From: Gonapodya sp. JEL0774
Taxonomy: Eukaryota; Monoblepharomycota; Monoblepharidomycetes; Monoblepharidales; Gonapodyaceae
Assembly (NCBI GenBank): GCA_027604505.1
Contig: JADIIX010000048.1
Span: 90,861-154,860 of the forward strand
DNA: 64,000 bases
Reading direction: 5' to 3'
The position numbers and the translations under genes were made by a program. Positions within the stretch are counted from its first letter, which is position 1, and every line of letters starts with the position of its first letter. Shown here one piece after another: positions 63,638 to 64,000 of this stretch. The notes under the pieces are model-generated. The model saw only the letters and a program-made list of their open reading frames with translations, had not been told where the DNA came from and searched no databases.

Positions 63638-64000
63638 CCCCCCATTCCCACTCCCCGCCGCATTATTCTTACTACTCTTGACCCTCTGCAAGTTCCTTCC
63701 CACGGTGGGCGCCAAGTTGGCCCCCGTCGGCGCCGTCCCCGCCTCGGCCGCGAACGACGGCGCGCCGCACCAGCGGACGATAAAGGGGTGCGAGAGGGCT
63801 TGTTTGGCCGTGAAGCGGGCCTGGGGGTCCAGGACCAGGAGGTGGCGGATGAAGTCTTTGGCTGCGGGGAAGGGGGGGGGGGGGGGGGACGGTGGGGGCC
63901 GGTGATAACCTTACCAACAAGCCCAACCCCATACACAGGGGTGTAGGATAAATACAACCATACAACCCCCCCACCCCCCCCACCCCCCAACCCCGCAAAA
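63638..64000 (-). CDS. protein kinase C-terminus, CAMK-like (runs off right edge)
   Basis: Only the end of the catalytic domain is in the window. After a good acceptor (CCCCGCAG, exon from 63861) the minus strand reads AKDFIRHLLVLDPQARFTAK then QALSHPFIVRWCGAPSF, the subdomain X-XI pattern of Ca2+/calmodulin-type kinases. The tail is Ala/Gly-rich. A GTGAGT donor occurs at 63637, but no stop codon appears in frame before the phosphodiesterase domain. The intron just upstream has a 17-C pyrimidine tract. Exons to the right (63900-64000) are low complexity and unassigned. Confidence 0.6.
63872..63888 (+). repeat. 17-bp poly-G tract (poly-C on the minus strand)
   Basis: An uninterrupted run of 17 G on the plus strand within a very G/C-skewed stretch. 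On the minus strand it forms the polypyrimidine tract before the kinase exon acceptor at 63862. Its length may be under- or over-called. The last 40 bases of the window are also C-rich low complexity. Confidence 0.85.

Overview
This is nuclear DNA from a eukaryote with intron-rich but compact genes. Introns are mostly 50-120 bp with GT-AG ends, intergenic gaps are often under 250 bp, and both strands are used about equally. The content points to a flagellated, probably zoosporic (chytrid-like) fungus: cilium genes (CFAP57, AXDND1- and CCDC148-like) and genes lost from most yeasts and moulds (TBCK, SCAPER, severin) lie next to ordinary fungal housekeeping genes. The taxonomic call is an inference. 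A unicellular opisthokont protist is the main alternative. I joined exons by hand, requiring intron phase to close at every junction. First exons are the weakest part.

Layout. 1-1209(-): TBCK pseudokinase, cut by the left edge. 1409-4061(+): two tandem VPS28 (ESCRT-I) genes, the second with a duplicated C-terminal domain. 4269-9838(+): SYF1 splicing factor, then an RNF126-like RING ligase. 9921-13789(-): CCDC148 and a PAXX-like DNA-repair protein. 13948-14500(+): an unknown small gene. 14722-14766: a G-quadruplex-type minisatellite. 14878-21459(-): severin, AXDND1 and FIS1. 21840-27104(+): an RPA-like OB-fold protein, Misato and eIF5A. 27803-33613(-): eL20, LSM3, SEC13 and TRM8. 33837-40816(+): DNA ligase I, the DBP7/DDX31 helicase and bL9m. 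41032-44244(-): a KHDC4-like KH protein and a BAH-PHD reader. 44447-56268(+): CCDC12/Cwf18, a BYE1/PHF3-like protein with an RS tail, SCAPER, a small membrane protein and beta-tubulin. 56375-61711(-): CFAP57. 61906-64000(-): a neutral-sphingomyelinase-like phosphoesterase and the C-terminus of a CAMK-type kinase in the same open frame.

The genes do not form one operon-like pathway, but themes recur. Splicing and RNA: SYF1, CCDC12, LSM3, KHDC4, DBP7. DNA repair or ssDNA: PAXX-like, DNA ligase I, RPA-like OB protein. Cilium and tubulin: CFAP57, AXDND1, CCDC148, beta-tubulin, Misato. Trafficking: VPS28 x2, SEC13, TBCK, SCAPER. I saw no transposon, CRISPR array, rRNA or convincing tRNA. The most interesting signals are the double-C-terminal-domain VPS28, the fungal PAXX-like gene with a Ku-binding-type tail, 11- and 15-nt microexons, two GC-AG introns, and the possible kinase-sphingomyelinase fusion at the right edge.
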